From the NCBI RefSeq assembly GCF_023499255.1, contig NZ_CP092183.1, positions 2,053,501 through 2,117,500 on the forward strand: a stretch of DNA of 64,000 nucleotides. The letters run 5' to 3'. The translations under genes and the position numbers were made by a program. The DNA is from Couchioplanes caeruleus (GTDB lineage: Bacteria > Actinomycetota > Actinomycetes > Mycobacteriales > Micromonosporaceae). Positions 6,838 through 14,738 of the stretch are shown piece by piece (the first letter of the stretch is position 1; every line of letters starts with the position of its first letter). The notes below the pieces were generated by a model, which worked only from the letters and a program-made list of their open reading frames with translations, searched no databases and was not told the DNA's origin.

Positions 6838-9072
6838 TCAGTAGACGAACAGGGCCATCCCCGTGCCACCCGGGACTGTGTGGGATCGCGCCGAGAGCGC
6901 CGCCGGGGCGACGAAGGCGAACGACGCCGGCTCGCTCACCCCGCCCGGCGTCGTCACCACGATGCTCGCCGGGCCGGCGGCCCGCGCCGGGACCGTGAGC
7001 CGGAGGGTGGTGTCCGAGACCCGGACGAACGGTACGGTCGCTGTGCCCGCCGTGACCTTCGAGGCCGCGGTCAGGTTCGTGCCGGTGACCGTCACCGTGG
7101 TCGTGGTGCGGGTCGAGCCGGTCGTCGTGCTCAGTGCGGTGACCGCCGGGGGCGGCGGGGCGATCCAGGTGAACTGGGCGCCGGGAACCTCCGCGGTCGT
7201 GCCGCCCGGGGTGGTCAGCCGCAGCTGGAAGGCGCCGGCCGCGTGCACCGGCAGGGTCACCTTGAGCTGCGTGTCCGAGACCTTCGTGTACGGCACGGTC
7301 ACGCCGCCCACGGTCAGCTTGGTGGACTCGGTGAAGTTGGCCCCCGTCACGACGACCGGGGTGCGGGCGTACGTGAACCCGCTGTTCGGCGTGACCGACG
7401 TGATCTCGGGGACCGGCGGGGCGACGTACGTGAAGGATCCGGTCGTGTTCTCCCCGCCCGGGGTGGTGATCCGCAGGGCCGCCTGTCCCGCCGCGTGCGC
7501 GGGCAGGGTGACCTTCAGCTGGGTGTCGGAGACCTTGGCGAAGGGGACGTTCCGACCGTCCACCGTGACCTTCGTGACGCCGGTCAGGTAGGTGCCGGTG
7601 ACCACGACCGGCGTCGTCCGGTAGGTCAGCCCGCCGGCCGGCGTCAGCGCGGCGACCACGGGCGGCGGCGGGTTCTCGTACGTGATCGAGCCGGCCGTCG
7701 TGCTGGTGCCGGCCTTGTTGGTGACCGTGACCGGGTAGGTGCCGGCGGTCTTCGCCGGTGCGGCGAAGCTGAGCGACGTCGCGGTGACGGCCTTCGCGGG
7801 CGCGGACGACGTGCCGATCTTCACGGCCGTGACGCCGGTCAGATCCGTGCCGGTGAGCGTGACGGTCTGCCCGCCGAAGACGAGGACACTGGCCGGGCTC
7901 AGGCCGGTGATGCCGGGCGGTGGCGGGACGTACGTGAACTTGCCGGCCGGGCCGGTGGCACTGGTGCCGGCGTCGTTCGAGACCGTGACGTCGACGGTCT
8001 CGATGGCGTGCGCGGGAGCGACCGCCACCAGCTTGGTCACGCCGCCCGAGGTGACCGGCTCGAACTGCGCCGCGGTGGCGCCGAACCGGACCGAGGTCGC
8101 CCCGGCCAGCCCCGCACCGGTGATCGTCACCGAGGTGCCGGCGGTGCCCTTGGCGACCGACAGGGCGGCGACGGTGGGCGCGATCGCGACCGGCGCGGCC
8201 GGGGTGGTGATCCCGCTGACCGTGTACGCGCCCGACACCTGCCGGGTCACGAAGTCCCAGGACAGCTTGGCGTCGCCCGCGTTGCCCCAGCCCGTACCCC
8301 ACGAGTTGCGGATCAGCACACCCTGCGCGTCGTACCCGTACGCGGCGATCATGTGGCCGCCGAGGTTCGTGCCAGTGAGCGTCGAGTAGACGGTGTGGGT
8401 GCGCAGGTACATGAAGTCCCGGAAGACCGGGATGCCCAGGGCGACCGGGCTGCCCGAGGCCAGCGCCTGCATGATCGAGGTCTTGGCCGTGGCGCCCTGG
8501 CCGGCCCCGTTGAACAGCCGGGTCCAGCCGCTGACCCGGTAGTTGCGGGCGTTGGCGATCTGGCCCGCGGTCGGCGCGCTCTGCCAGTTCGTGGTGCCCT
8601 GCCAGTAGTCGGACTGGGTGTCGACGCCGGCGGACTGCGCGTTCGCGAGCACGGCGTCCGGGTTCAGGCCGGCGTTCGGCGCGCCTCCGGGCGCCACGTT
8701 GCGCATGTACAGGAAGAGCGGCGCGTACGGGGCTCCGGCGCCCGACGTACGGTTCGCGTAGTAGCCCATGATGCTGTAGCCGATGGACCACGCCACGCAG
8801 GAACCGATCTGACCCTGGTCGCCGGGGGACGGCGCGTACGAGCGCAGATCGACGGAGGTGGGCAGGACATCGAGCGCCCCGGCGCCGCCACGGACCCGCG
8901 CCGGGGTGCGGCCGGCGCTCGGCAGCAGCCCCCCGACGGCGTGCGGCAGGGCGGAGGGGCGGCCGGTGGCGGCCTCGGCGGCGGTCGCGGAGACGCTCAC
9001 CGGCGCCGCGGTGATGACCGCGGCGGCGAGCAGCATCCAGCCGCGGGTGAGGGTGCGGGAAGTCAGGCGCAT
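6838..9072 (-). CDS. Secreted papain-like (C1) cysteine protease with IPT/TIG repeats
   Basis: The protein has 744 residues from the ATG at 9072; a longer open frame upstream lacks a plausible ribosome-binding site. Residues 1-29 form a Sec/Tat-like signal peptide. Residues ~70-290 are a papain fold with Cys92 (QGQIGSCVAWS), His240 (LGGHMIAAYGY) and Asn256 (IRNSWGTGWG), the complete catalytic triad. From ~300 to the C-terminus are five IPT/TIG immunoglobulin-like repeats, each ending near an FTYV/FTWI strand. The repeats probably bind a surface or polymer. A secreted, substrate-anchored protease is the likely role. No propeptide inhibitor domain is obvious. Confidence 0.88.
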   Translation of the reverse strand: MRLTSRTLTRGWMLLAAAVITAAPVSVSATAAEAATGRPSALPHAVGGLLPSAGRTPARVRGGAGALDVLPTSVDLRSYAPSPGDQGQIGSCVAWSIGYSIMGYYANRTSGAGAPYAPLFLYMRNVAPGGAPNAGLNPDAVLANAQSAGVDTQSDYWQGTTNWQSAPTAGQIANARNYRVSGWTRLFNGAGQGATAKTSIMQALASGSPVALGIPVFRDFMYLRTHTVYSTLTGTNLGGHMIAAYGYDAQGVLIRNSWGTGWGNAGDAKLSWDFVTRQVSGAYTVSGITTPAAPVAIAPTVAALSVAKGTAGTSVTITGAGLAGATSVRFGATAAQFEPVTSGGVTKLVAVAPAHAIETVDVTVSNDAGTSATGPAGKFTYVPPPPGITGLSPASVLVFGGQTVTLTGTDLTGVTAVKIGTSSAPAKAVTATSLSFAAPAKTAGTYPVTVTNKAGTSTTAGSITYENPPPPVVAALTPAGGLTYRTTPVVVTGTYLTGVTKVTVDGRNVPFAKVSDTQLKVTLPAHAAGQAALRITTPGGENTTGSFTYVAPPVPEITSVTPNSGFTYARTPVVVTGANFTESTKLTVGGVTVPYTKVSDTQLKVTLPVHAAGAFQLRLTTPGGTTAEVPGAQFTWIAPPPPAVTALSTTTGSTRTTTTVTVTGTNLTAASKVTAGTATVPFVRVSDTTLRLTVPARAAGPASIVVTTPGGVSEPASFAFVAPAALSARSHTVPGGTGMALFVY

Positions 9073-9354
9073 CCGGGGTCCTTTCCAGTGACGCGTGGGC
9101 AGCCCTATCGGCCCGGTCCGCGAAACCTTGAGCACTTCTTGATCCGCGACCCGTGGAGCCGGGAGTGGAACCGACGACGGAGCCGCTGCCCGGCGCGCCC
9201 GCGGCGACGGCTCGACGCCCGTGGAGACCCGGCCGGCGGCCACCGGCCCCGGGGTCGTCCGCGCGCAGTCGTCCGGCGCGCAGTACGGCCATCCGGGCGC
9301 GGGGCACCGGACCGGCGGCCGTGGTGCGGTGGCCGCCGGTCCCCGGTCAGCGGG

Positions 9355-9960
9355 TCACAGCCAGTCCGACTCGGTGGCCGTGCGGATCGCCTCGACCCGG
9401 CTGCGCGCGCCCGTCTTGTGGATGATCGTCGACAGGTAGGTGCGGACCGTGCCGGCGGTCAGGAACAGGGCGCTGGAGATCTCCCGTACGGACATGCCCT
9501 CGGCGGCAAGCCGCAGCACGTCCCGTTCCCGGGCGGTGAGCGGGCTGGCGTGCCGGCGTACCACCGCGGCGGCGAGGCACGGCTCGATGAACCGTTCCCC
9601 CGCGGCGACCCGGCGGACGGCGTCCACCAGGTCCTGGACGCGGCAGTCCTTGCTGAGGAACGCCTGCACCTTGCGGCAGAGGGCGTGCCGCAGCGCACCC
9701 GAGGCGGCTCCGGTGGTCAGGGCCAGGACGGCGCCGCCGGGCTCATGGCCGGTGATCGTGTCGAGGGCGCCGGTGACCGACGGGCTGAGCGTGTCGAGGT
9801 CGACGACGACGAGCTCCGGGTCCCAGCTGCCGAGCAGTTCCGGGGTCACCTCGGTGCTCGTCGCCTCGGCGACCACATCGAGGTCGTGGTGGTGGGACAG
9901 GGCTGCGCCCAGAGCGGTTCTGAGCAGGATGGCGTCGGCGACCAGCAGAATGCGGATCAC
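9355..9960 (-). CDS. Orphan response regulator, LuxR/NarL type
   Basis: The protein has 201 residues from a GTG at 9960 preceded by an AAGGA site. The N-terminal receiver-like domain (VIRILLVADAILLRTAL, then ELVVVDLDTL with the likely phospho-Asp, and AFLSKDC) precedes a LuxR-type helix-turn-helix (SPLTARERDVLRLAAEGMS, TAGTVRTYLSTIIHKTGA). The acidic pocket after the first strand reads VADA rather than the usual paired Asp residues, so phosphorylation may be absent or atypical. No histidine kinase is adjacent. It resembles the RamR-like regulator at 18110 in size and layout, and lies 1.7 kb from the lanthipeptide locus. Confidence 0.85.
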   Translation of the reverse strand: MIRILLVADAILLRTALGAALSHHHDLDVVAEATSTEVTPELLGSWDPELVVVDLDTLSPSVTGALDTITGHEPGGAVLALTTGAASGALRHALCRKVQAFLSKDCRVQDLVDAVRRVAAGERFIEPCLAAAVVRRHASPLTARERDVLRLAAEGMSVREISSALFLTAGTVRTYLSTIIHKTGARSRVEAIRTATESDWL

Positions 9961-10089
9961 GGGGGGTTCCTTCCCGGGAATGTGCCTGCCGGATCCGTCC
10001 GGGCACGTCACGGTGCGGACCGGCGACGGACAGGGATCGGGTACGCCCGGACGCCACCTCGACGGCGGCGCGGCGGGCGCGGGAAGGAT

Positions 10090-11463
10090 TCAGCCGGGGG
10101 GAAGGGCGAGGGTCAGGCGGCGGCCGTGGCCACCCTCGGAGGTGTGGACGAGCAGGCCCGCCGGGCGCAGCGCCGGCCGCCAGGCGGAGGAGGTGGTGGC
10201 CCAGCCGCCCGCACCGGCCGGCGAGCCGCCGCTGGCGGAGACCGGGCTCATGCCGGGGGCGGGCACCCCGGGAGCGTGCGGGGGCGCCGGGACGGAACCC
10301 GGTTCGCCGGTACGGTCACCGCGCGGCCCGGACCGGTTCTCCCGGGTCGTGGTCGCGCTGTCATCGCAGGTCAGCGTCTGTTCCCCGGCGGCCTGTACGG
10401 CCGGCGGTTTCGTCTGCCGGGGTGCCGACGCGGCCGGCGGCAGGGCCGGTGCCCGCGCATGGCGGACGCCCGGCCGGGGAGCGGCGGGCAGGTGGACGGG
10501 AGCGACGCCGATGCCGGGGGACGCCGTCGGCGTCCCGGTCCGGCCGGCGGGGAGAGGCACGGGCGGGACGGCCGTCTCGACGACGGGGCCGACGACGGTA
10601 CGGGTCATCGGCCGCAGCACCACCTCGGTGGCGGTCTCGGCGGCCGGCCGCACGATCAGCTCGACGACGGGGCGGACCACGGTCCGGGTCGCCGGCCGCA
10701 CGACCACGTCGACGGCGGTGCCCACCACGCCTCGCACGGCAGGCCCGAGCACCGGCTTCGTCACGGGGGAGAGCCGGGTGGTGACCCGCTCCGTCGCCCG
10801 GTCCAGGGTGGACCGCAGCGGAGCCGGCCGGTGCACCCGCGCGACCGGACCGCCGGCGTGCCGGCGCACCGCCGACATGGTCCGCTCCCGCACGACGGGC
10901 GCCGGCTGCCGGACCGTGGCGCGGACCACCTTCCGGACCGGCCGCCGAGCGTCGTCAGTGGAGCGAACCGTCGTGCCGGTGGCGCGGATCGCCCGGCCAG
11001 TGGAGCGGATCGTCCTGCCTGTGGCGTGAACTGCCCTGACCGTGGGGTGAGCCGTCCTACCGGTGGCCCGGATCGGCTTGCGGGCGGAAATCTGGTGGGC
11101 CGTGGTCCTGGTGGCGGTGGTCTTGCGCACCGGCTCGGCGCGCTTGCTGGAACTCGCCGAGCTGCGAACGCTCGCCGAGCTGCGAATCGGCGCCGGGCGG
11201 TGGACGGCGTGCCGGACGGTGTCCGTGGCGGCGCGCACCGGCGTGGCCTTGCGGACCGTCTCGCCGGCGGTGCGGACCACCCCCGGACCGCTGTCCCCGG
11301 AACCGGTCACGGCGGCGAGGGGAGCAGCGGGCGAGCGCCCGTCGGCATGCGCCGCCCCGGCGCTGAACAGCAGGTAGGCGACGATCGCCAGCCCGCTCAG
11401 AATCATCAGACGGATAGCGGTCCGGATAATGTGCCGCGGTAGGTGTCCGGTCGCTGATGACAT
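10090..11463 (-). CDS. Secreted low-complexity repeat protein, function unknown
   Basis: The protein has 457 residues from the ATG at 11463. An N-terminal hydrophobic segment (RLMILSGLAIVAYLLFSAGAAHA) ends in a signal-peptidase-like AHA site. The rest is Arg/Thr/Val/Pro/Ala-rich. One part repeats a 7-residue unit (ATGRTIR, STGRAIR, ATGTTVR); another repeats longer RPATRTVVRPVVE-like units. No domain or catalytic motif is visible, and the very basic composition suggests a structural or polymer-binding surface protein. It is divergent from the lanthipeptide synthetase gene at 11699, so the two may share a regulatory region. Confidence 0.6.
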   Translation of the reverse strand: MSSATGHLPRHIIRTAIRLMILSGLAIVAYLLFSAGAAHADGRSPAAPLAAVTGSGDSGPGVVRTAGETVRKATPVRAATDTVRHAVHRPAPIRSSASVRSSASSSKRAEPVRKTTATRTTAHQISARKPIRATGRTAHPTVRAVHATGRTIRSTGRAIRATGTTVRSTDDARRPVRKVVRATVRQPAPVVRERTMSAVRRHAGGPVARVHRPAPLRSTLDRATERVTTRLSPVTKPVLGPAVRGVVGTAVDVVVRPATRTVVRPVVELIVRPAAETATEVVLRPMTRTVVGPVVETAVPPVPLPAGRTGTPTASPGIGVAPVHLPAAPRPGVRHARAPALPPAASAPRQTKPPAVQAAGEQTLTCDDSATTTRENRSGPRGDRTGEPGSVPAPPHAPGVPAPGMSPVSASGGSPAGAGGWATTSSAWRPALRPAGLLVHTSEGGHGRRLTLALPPG

Positions 11464-11593
11464 CGACACCGCAGCTCCATTCCTCTCGCACGAATTCGGC
11501 CGTCCACTCGCGACCGTAACACCGGCGCGCGGTGATCGCACAACTCGGAGCGCGCCTCTTTTCCCTGGGGTTCTTCGCTCAAACCCTGCGTTT

Positions 11594-11634
11594 GTCAGAA
11601 ATCCCCGGTGAGCGTGTGCCGGTCACCTTCTGAC
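11594..11634. promoter_or_regulatory. Inverted repeat upstream of the lanthipeptide operon
   Basis: GTCAGAA (11594-11600) and TTCTGAC (11628-11634) form a 7-bp inverted pair spaced by 27 bases, 65 bases before the synthetase start. The half-site spacing would suit two bound regulator dimers or an operator overlapping the promoter. The RamR-like regulator encoded at the far end of the cluster is the obvious candidate; this is inferred from position only. Confidence 0.35.
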
Positions 11635-11698
11635 ATCGGCGACTAGGGCGGAGGGTGCCCGGCACGGCAGCATTGGTGGGGACAGGAAAGGAGCCGGC

Positions 11699-14308
11699 AT
11701 GGACCGCCGATACGACGCCTATTGCGCCGCTGACCCGCTGTTCTACGACTCCCTCGCGACCGCCGAGCGCTCGGCCGGGGACTTCCCGGCGGCGCGCCGG
11801 CCGCTTCCCGAGGGATGGCGGATCCAGGCGCACGACGACTGGCTGATCGCCGGTCCGGTCGGCGCGGTCCTGCCCCGGCAGGGCTGGAAGATCCATTCTT
11901 CGGGTTGTCCGGAGAACGCCGAGAAGATCGTTGACAAGGTCTGGGAGTACTGCGTAGCGCGGTCAATACCGTTCAAGTTCCTGCGTTCTCGGCAGGTGCT
12001 GTTCATGCGCAACTCGAAGTATTCCCCGCGGGCCTCCAGCGGCAAGCTGGTGACCATTTATCCGGCCGGCGAACAGGCGTTGCACACGATCCTCACCGAG
12101 CTCGGCGCCGAGCTGGCCGGCGAGCCCGGCCCGTACGTCCTCAGCGACCTGCGCTGGGGCGACGGCCCCCTGCACGTGCGGTTCGGCGCCTTCGCGCACC
12201 TGTACTGCGTCGGCGACAACGGCGACCTCGTCCCCGCCCTCGAGGGGCCGGACGGCGTGCTGGAGCCCGACCGGCGGCAGGCGACGTTCAGCACCCCGTC
12301 CTGGGTGGAGCTGCCGTCGTTCCTGCAGCCGCACCTCGACGCCCGCAACGCGGTGACCACGCACGGGCTGCCGTACCGGATCACCGAGGTGCTGCACTAC
12401 AGCAACGCCGGCGGGTTGTACGCCGCTCAGGACACCCGTACCGATGAGCGGGTCGTGCTCAAGGAGGCCCGCCCGTACGCCGGCCTCGACGGTCGCGGCG
12501 ACGACGCCATCACGCGGCTGCGCCGGGAGCGGGAGATGCTCGACCGCGTCGCCGACGCCGGCTTCACGCCGCGGGTGCACGACACGTTCACGCTGGGCGA
12601 GCACGAGTTCCTGGCGCTCGAGTACGTCGAGGGCGACCCGCTGAACCGGCTCATCGTGCAGAAGTACCCGCTGACCGACCCGGACGCCGACGAGACGGCG
12701 CTGCGGGCGTACACGGACTGGGCGCTGAGGATCTACGACCAGGTGGACCGGGCCGTGCGTGCCCTGCACGAGCGCGGGGTGGTCTACGGCGACCTGCACA
12801 TGTTCAACATCATGGTGCGGCCGGACGGGCGCATCGCGCTGCTCGACTTCGAGGTGGCCGCCCCGGTCACCGAGCGGCGCCGCCCGGGCCTGCGCAATCA
12901 GGGTTTCGCGGCGCCCCGCGACCGGGTCGGCCCGGCCGTCGACGAGTACGCCCTCGCGTGCCTGGCCCTCGCCCTGTTCCTGCCGCTGACCCCGCTGCTG
13001 CGCCTGGACCTCGCCAAGTCCCGGCACCTCGCGGACGTCATCGCCGAGCACTTCCCGGTCCCGCGGGCGCTGCTCGACGAGGCCGTCGCGCGGATCGAGG
13101 GCCCACACTCCGACCGGGTACGCCAGGCCGGCGTGCGGGACTGGTCGGTCTTCGACCCGGGACCCGACGGCTGGCCGCGGGCCCGCGACACCCTGGCCCG
13201 GGCGATCCTGGCCAGTGCCACGCCCGAACGCGACGACCGGTTGTACCCCGGCGACATCGAACAGTTCCGCCTCGGAGGGCTCGGGATCGCGTACGGCGCC
13301 GCCGGCGTGCTCTACGCGCTGGCGGAGGCGGGCGTGGAGATCCCCCCGGAGCACCGCGACTGGCTGCTCAAGCGGGCCGGGGATCCCGGGTTCGACCCGC
13401 GGCACGGGTTCCTCGACGGGCTGCACGGGGTCGCGTACGTCCTGGACCGCCTCGGGGAACGCCGCGCCGCGCTGGACGTGGTCGAGCGCTGCCTGACGGA
13501 CCGGTGGGAGGGCCTCGGGCCCGACCTGGGCACCGGCATCGCCGGGATCGGGCTGAACCTGCTGCACCTGGCGCAGCGGACGGGTGAGACGGGCCTGCGC
13601 GCGGCGGCGTTCCGGGCCGCGCAGATCAGCCGGGACCGGCTCGGCGGGCCGGACTCGGTACCCGGGATCAGCGGCGGGCGGCACCCGTACGCCGGCCTGA
13701 CCCGCGGTTCGAGCGGCGTGGCGCTGCTGTTCCTGCGGATGTACGAGGAGACGGCCGACGCCGAGTTCCTGGACCTCGCGGCCACCGCGCTGCGGCAGGA
13801 CCTGCGGCGCTGCGTGACCAGGCCGGACGGCGCGCTCGAGGTGAACGAGGACTGGCGGACGATGCCGTACCTCGGTGAGGGCAGCGTCGGCATCGGGCTG
13901 GTGCTCGACCGCTACCTGCGGCACCGCCCCGGCGACGAGGACTTCGCCCGCGCCGCCGACGGGATCGCCCGGGCCGCCCGCTCGCCCCTGTACGTGCAGC
14001 CCGGCCTGTTCGCCGGACGCGCCGGCATCCTGGCCTACCTCGCGCTGCGGCCCGAGCCCGATCGGGAGCTGGTGTCCGCGCAGGTCAGCCGGTTGGCGTG
14101 GCACGCGTTGCCGTACGGCGGCGGCCTGGCCTTCCCGGGCGAGCAGCTGCTCCGGCTGTCGATGGACCTCGCGACCGGTACGGCCGGCGTGCTGCTCGCC
14201 CTCGCCCTCGCCCAGCCGGGCCGGCGCGCCGCACTGCCGCTGCTGGGACGGGCCGATGACTTCCACGCGGAGCGCGTGGAGACCGACGACGTGGACGGGA
14301 GGAGGTGA
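11699..14308 (+). CDS. Class III lanthipeptide synthetase (RamC/AmfT-like LanKC)
   Basis: The protein has 869 residues, normal for LanKC enzymes, with a GGAAAGGAG site before the ATG. Residues ~1-200 correspond to the phosphoSer/Thr lyase domain. Residues ~205-480 form a Ser/Thr kinase-like domain with YGDLHMFN (Asp365, catalytic loop) and LLDFE (Asp383, metal loop). Residues ~500-869 are a LanC-like cyclase domain. The Cys-Cys-His zinc ligands of class I/II/IV cyclases are not visible, as expected for class III. It dehydrates Ser/Thr in the two peptides encoded 6 and 201 bases downstream and cyclises them with Cys. Gene order matches the Streptomyces ram/amf loci. Confidence 0.95.
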   Translation: MDRRYDAYCAADPLFYDSLATAERSAGDFPAARRPLPEGWRIQAHDDWLIAGPVGAVLPRQGWKIHSSGCPENAEKIVDKVWEYCVARSIPFKFLRSRQVLFMRNSKYSPRASSGKLVTIYPAGEQALHTILTELGAELAGEPGPYVLSDLRWGDGPLHVRFGAFAHLYCVGDNGDLVPALEGPDGVLEPDRRQATFSTPSWVELPSFLQPHLDARNAVTTHGLPYRITEVLHYSNAGGLYAAQDTRTDERVVLKEARPYAGLDGRGDDAITRLRREREMLDRVADAGFTPRVHDTFTLGEHEFLALEYVEGDPLNRLIVQKYPLTDPDADETALRAYTDWALRIYDQVDRAVRALHERGVVYGDLHMFNIMVRPDGRIALLDFEVAAPVTERRRPGLRNQGFAAPRDRVGPAVDEYALACLALALFLPLTPLLRLDLAKSRHLADVIAEHFPVPRALLDEAVARIEGPHSDRVRQAGVRDWSVFDPGPDGWPRARDTLARAILASATPERDDRLYPGDIEQFRLGGLGIAYGAAGVLYALAEAGVEIPPEHRDWLLKRAGDPGFDPRHGFLDGLHGVAYVLDRLGERRAALDVVERCLTDRWEGLGPDLGTGIAGIGLNLLHLAQRTGETGLRAAAFRAAQISRDRLGGPDSVPGISGGRHPYAGLTRGSSGVALLFLRMYEETADAEFLDLAATALRQDLRRCVTRPDGALEVNEDWRTMPYLGEGSVGIGLVLDRYLRHRPGDEDFARAADGIARAARSPLYVQPGLFAGRAGILAYLALRPEPDRELVSAQVSRLAWHALPYGGGLAFPGEQLLRLSMDLATGTAGVLLALALAQPGRRAALPLLGRADDFHAERVETDDVDGRR

Positions 14309-14314
14309 ACGGAC

Positions 14315-14434
14315 ATGGCGCTCATGGATCTGCAGGGCATGGAGCTCACGGCGGAGCGCAACGGTGGCGGCGGAAGCCGGGCCTCGCTGCTGCTGTGCGG
14401 CAACAGCTCGCTCAGCGTGACCACCTGTAACTGA
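14315..14434 (+). CDS. Lanthipeptide precursor 1 (SapB/AmfS-like)
   Basis: The peptide has 39 residues and starts 6 bases after the synthetase stop, behind a GGAGG site. The leader MALMDLQGMELTAER contains the L-x-D-L-Q box recognised by class III synthetases. After a Gly4 stretch the core is SRASLLLCGNSSLSVTTCN. It holds two S-x-x-S-x-x-x-C motifs, the pattern for lanthionine or labionin rings. The core is nearly identical to Streptomyces SapB (from memory SRASLLLCGDSSLSITTCN), the surfactant that lets aerial hyphae leave the water surface. This copy has Asn at the position where precursor 2 and SapB carry Asp. Confidence 0.93.
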   Translation: MALMDLQGMELTAERNGGGGSRASLLLCGNSSLSVTTCN

Positions 14435-14509
14435 TGACGGGCCGGCTCATGGCCGGCACCTGCACCCCCACCACGACACGAACGGCTCATCACGCGAAGG
14501 AGAAAGATC

Positions 14510-14632
14510 ATGGCACTTCTGGACCTGCAGGGCATGGAACTGACCACCGAGCAGCGCAACGGCGGCGGCGGAAGCCGGGCGTCCCTGCTGCTCTGCGGCG
14601 ACAGCTCGCTGAGCGTCACCACCTGCAACTAG
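14510..14632 (+). CDS. Lanthipeptide precursor 2 (SapB/AmfS-like)
   Basis: The peptide has 40 residues with a strong AAGGAGAAAG site. The leader MALLDLQGMELTTEQRN repeats the L-x-D-L-Q box, and the core is SRASLLLCGDSSLSVTTCN. That differs from the SapB core I recall by a single Ile-to-Val change. It is a tandem paralogue of precursor 1, with one Asn/Asp difference in the core and a few leader changes. Both encode two S-x-x-S-x-x-x-C ring motifs. The following 106-bp gap contains a large hairpin. The product is expected to be exported by the two ABC proteins downstream and to act as an extracellular biosurfactant. Confidence 0.93.
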   Translation: MALLDLQGMELTTEQRNGGGGSRASLLLCGDSSLSVTTCN

Positions 14633-14652
14633 CCGATCGATCGATCGCGACG

Positions 14653-14696
14653 CACGCGCCCCGGGTGCCGGCCACGAGCCCGCCCGGGGCCGCGTG
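14653..14696 (+). terminator. Hairpin between precursor 2 and the transporter genes (candidate attenuator)
   Basis: CACGCGCCCCGGG pairs with CCCGGGGCCGCGTG over 13 bp with one bulged C, around a 17-base loop. It begins 21 bases after the precursor stop and ends 42 bases before the transporter start. A partial terminator here would give far more precursor mRNA than transporter mRNA, as known for other lantibiotic operons such as nisA/nisB. The structure is seen; its function is inferred. Confidence 0.6.
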
Positions 14697-14738
14697 GCGC
14701 CGCCGCCCGGATCCGCGCCGCTGACCGAAGGAGGCTGA

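Noticed and set aside
6880..11442. Plus-strand frame of about 1500 codons
   Set aside because: It runs antisense to the papain-like protease, the response regulator and the repeat protein, and its translation is low-complexity Arg/Gly-rich shadow sequence typical of GC-rich genomes.
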